Assembly: GCA_947305345.1 (NCBI GenBank)
Contig: CAMZDH010000026.1
Span: 1-7,337 of the forward strand
Length of the DNA: 7,337 nt
Direction: 5' to 3'
Origin: an uncultured Lachnospiraceae bacterium
Lineage (GTDB): Bacteria > Bacillota > Clostridia > Lachnospirales > Lachnospiraceae
The stretch's first letter is position 1; every line of letters begins with the position of its first letter. A program made the translations under genes and the position numbers. Shown in pieces: positions 6,737 through 7,337 of this stretch. The notes beneath the pieces are model-generated. The model did no database searches. It was not told where the DNA came from and worked only from the letters and a program-made list of their open reading frames with translations.

Positions 6737-7337
6737 TTACTTCTTTCTCCCGAACAGCGTCCGGAACTGTTTCGCCACCCATCCCGGAAAGGCTTGTATA
6801 TAAGCCGAAATCAGCTTCCAGGGGTATTTTAACTGGACCTTCCGGACGTATTTCAGATATTCCGGATCGTCGGCGCTTGTTTCCTTGCCGTCCCGGATGA
6901 ATGCGGTCATGATGCCGACGATCTGATCTAAGCGGATGTGCCGTTCCGGCACGCTCTGATGATCGCCGATGATCGTATAGGTGCCGTCCTTTTCGACCCG
7001 TACGACGCGGTGAAGGACGTTGTGCCCTTCCTGCTCCGGCCGGACGAACAAGACGGCGTCGCCCCGCTTCGGCTTCGTGTCCCCGAGCTTCCGGATGACG
7101 ACGACGTCGCGGTTTTCCCGAAGAAGCGGCTCCATGGAGATGCCTTTGGTCGTATAGACGACCTCGCCGTCCCGTTCCAAAACCTCCCGGATCGAATACC
7201 GGCTCATCGTTTCATAGGAGAGACGCGCGGCTTCCGGCTCCATGTTGCATTCGAGTTCAAAGCAGCGCACCTGCTTCAGGAGCTTTTCCAAAAGATCCAG
7301 CGTCTTTTCCTCGCTGGCCGCGGCGGTCTGCTTGTAG
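6737..7337 (-). CDS. S24/S26-family (signal-peptidase-like) serine peptidase, N-terminus open
   Basis: A serine peptidase of the signal peptidase I/LexA superfamily. Residue numbers here count from a possible TTG start at 7289-7291. The nucleophile motif is TKGISMEPLL with Ser52. Next come KRGDAVLFV (75-83), VLHRVV (92-97) and TIIGDHQSVPE (106-116). His94 sits where bacterial signal peptidases have Lys, as in the SipW/Sec11 type. No N-terminal membrane anchor is seen; an amphipathic helix near the C-terminus (PWKLISAYIQAFPGWV, 157-172) may contact the membrane. The TTG has only a distant GAGGAAAAG (12 nt away), and the frame stays open, with GC-rich third positions, to the window edge, adding YKQTAASEEKTLDL. 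The true start is therefore probably outside, and the first 30 or so residues may be the tail of another domain. It begins the visible operon, 3 nt from the permease. Substrate unknown; cleaving a precursor peptide or regulator are guesses. Confidence 0.82.
   Translation of the reverse strand, partial: YKQTAAASEEKTLDLLEKLLKQVRCFELECNMEPEAARLSYETMSRYSIREVLERDGEVVYTTKGISMEPLLRENRDVVVIRKLGDTKPKRGDAVLFVRPEQEGHNVLHRVVRVEKDGTYTIIGDHQSVPERHIRLDQIVGIMTAFIRDGKETSADDPEYLKYVRKVQLKYPWKLISAYIQAFPGWVAKQFRTLFGRKK

Overview
The window reads as a chromosomal piece of a fairly GC-rich Firmicute, most likely a Lachnospiraceae-like or related Clostridial gut or rumen bacterium. The reasons are GC-rich third codon positions, strong Shine-Dalgarno (SD) sites, TTG and GTG starts beside ATG, a lipoprotein-anchored amino-acid importer, and a DUF5711-type membrane protein, a family I know mainly from Lachnospiraceae and relatives. 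Species cannot be fixed from the sequence alone.

Every gene is on the minus strand, so transcription runs from high to low coordinates. From the right edge: an S24/S26-type peptidase (6737-7337, open at the window edge); a three-gene polar amino-acid ABC importer made of permease (5987-6733), ATPase (5242-5982) and substrate-binding lipoprotein (4364-5170); a large glycoside hydrolase family 2 (GH2) type protein with no export signal (1681-4353); and a single-pass DUF5711-type membrane protein with a predicted extracytoplasmic propeller (275-1669). Gaps between these six genes are 3, 4, 71, 10 and 11 nt. At all four short junctions the SD site lies in or overlaps the end of the upstream gene, so they look like one translationally coupled operon. 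The single 71-nt gap holds a GGGC-GAAA-GCCC hairpin and the best SD of the window, in front of the binding protein.

The operon appears to end at a small intrinsic terminator 7 nt after the DUF5711 gene. Its hairpin overlaps the -35 box of a good housekeeping promoter that drives the last gene, the 5' end of a transketolase gene (tkt, 1-197, cut by the left edge).

The importer would bind a polar amino acid (perhaps cystine or a relative) outside the cell and bring it in at the cost of ATP. The roles of the peptidase, GH2-like protein and DUF5711 protein alongside it are not known. The most notable points are the loss of the usual GH2 acid/base Asn-Glu pair (Gly431-His432 instead), the peptidase with a His in place of the usual Lys and no obvious N-terminal membrane anchor, and the overlapping terminator and promoter before tkt. 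No RNA genes, mobile elements, CRISPR arrays or long repeats were seen, and there is no gene-free stretch longer than 78 nt.
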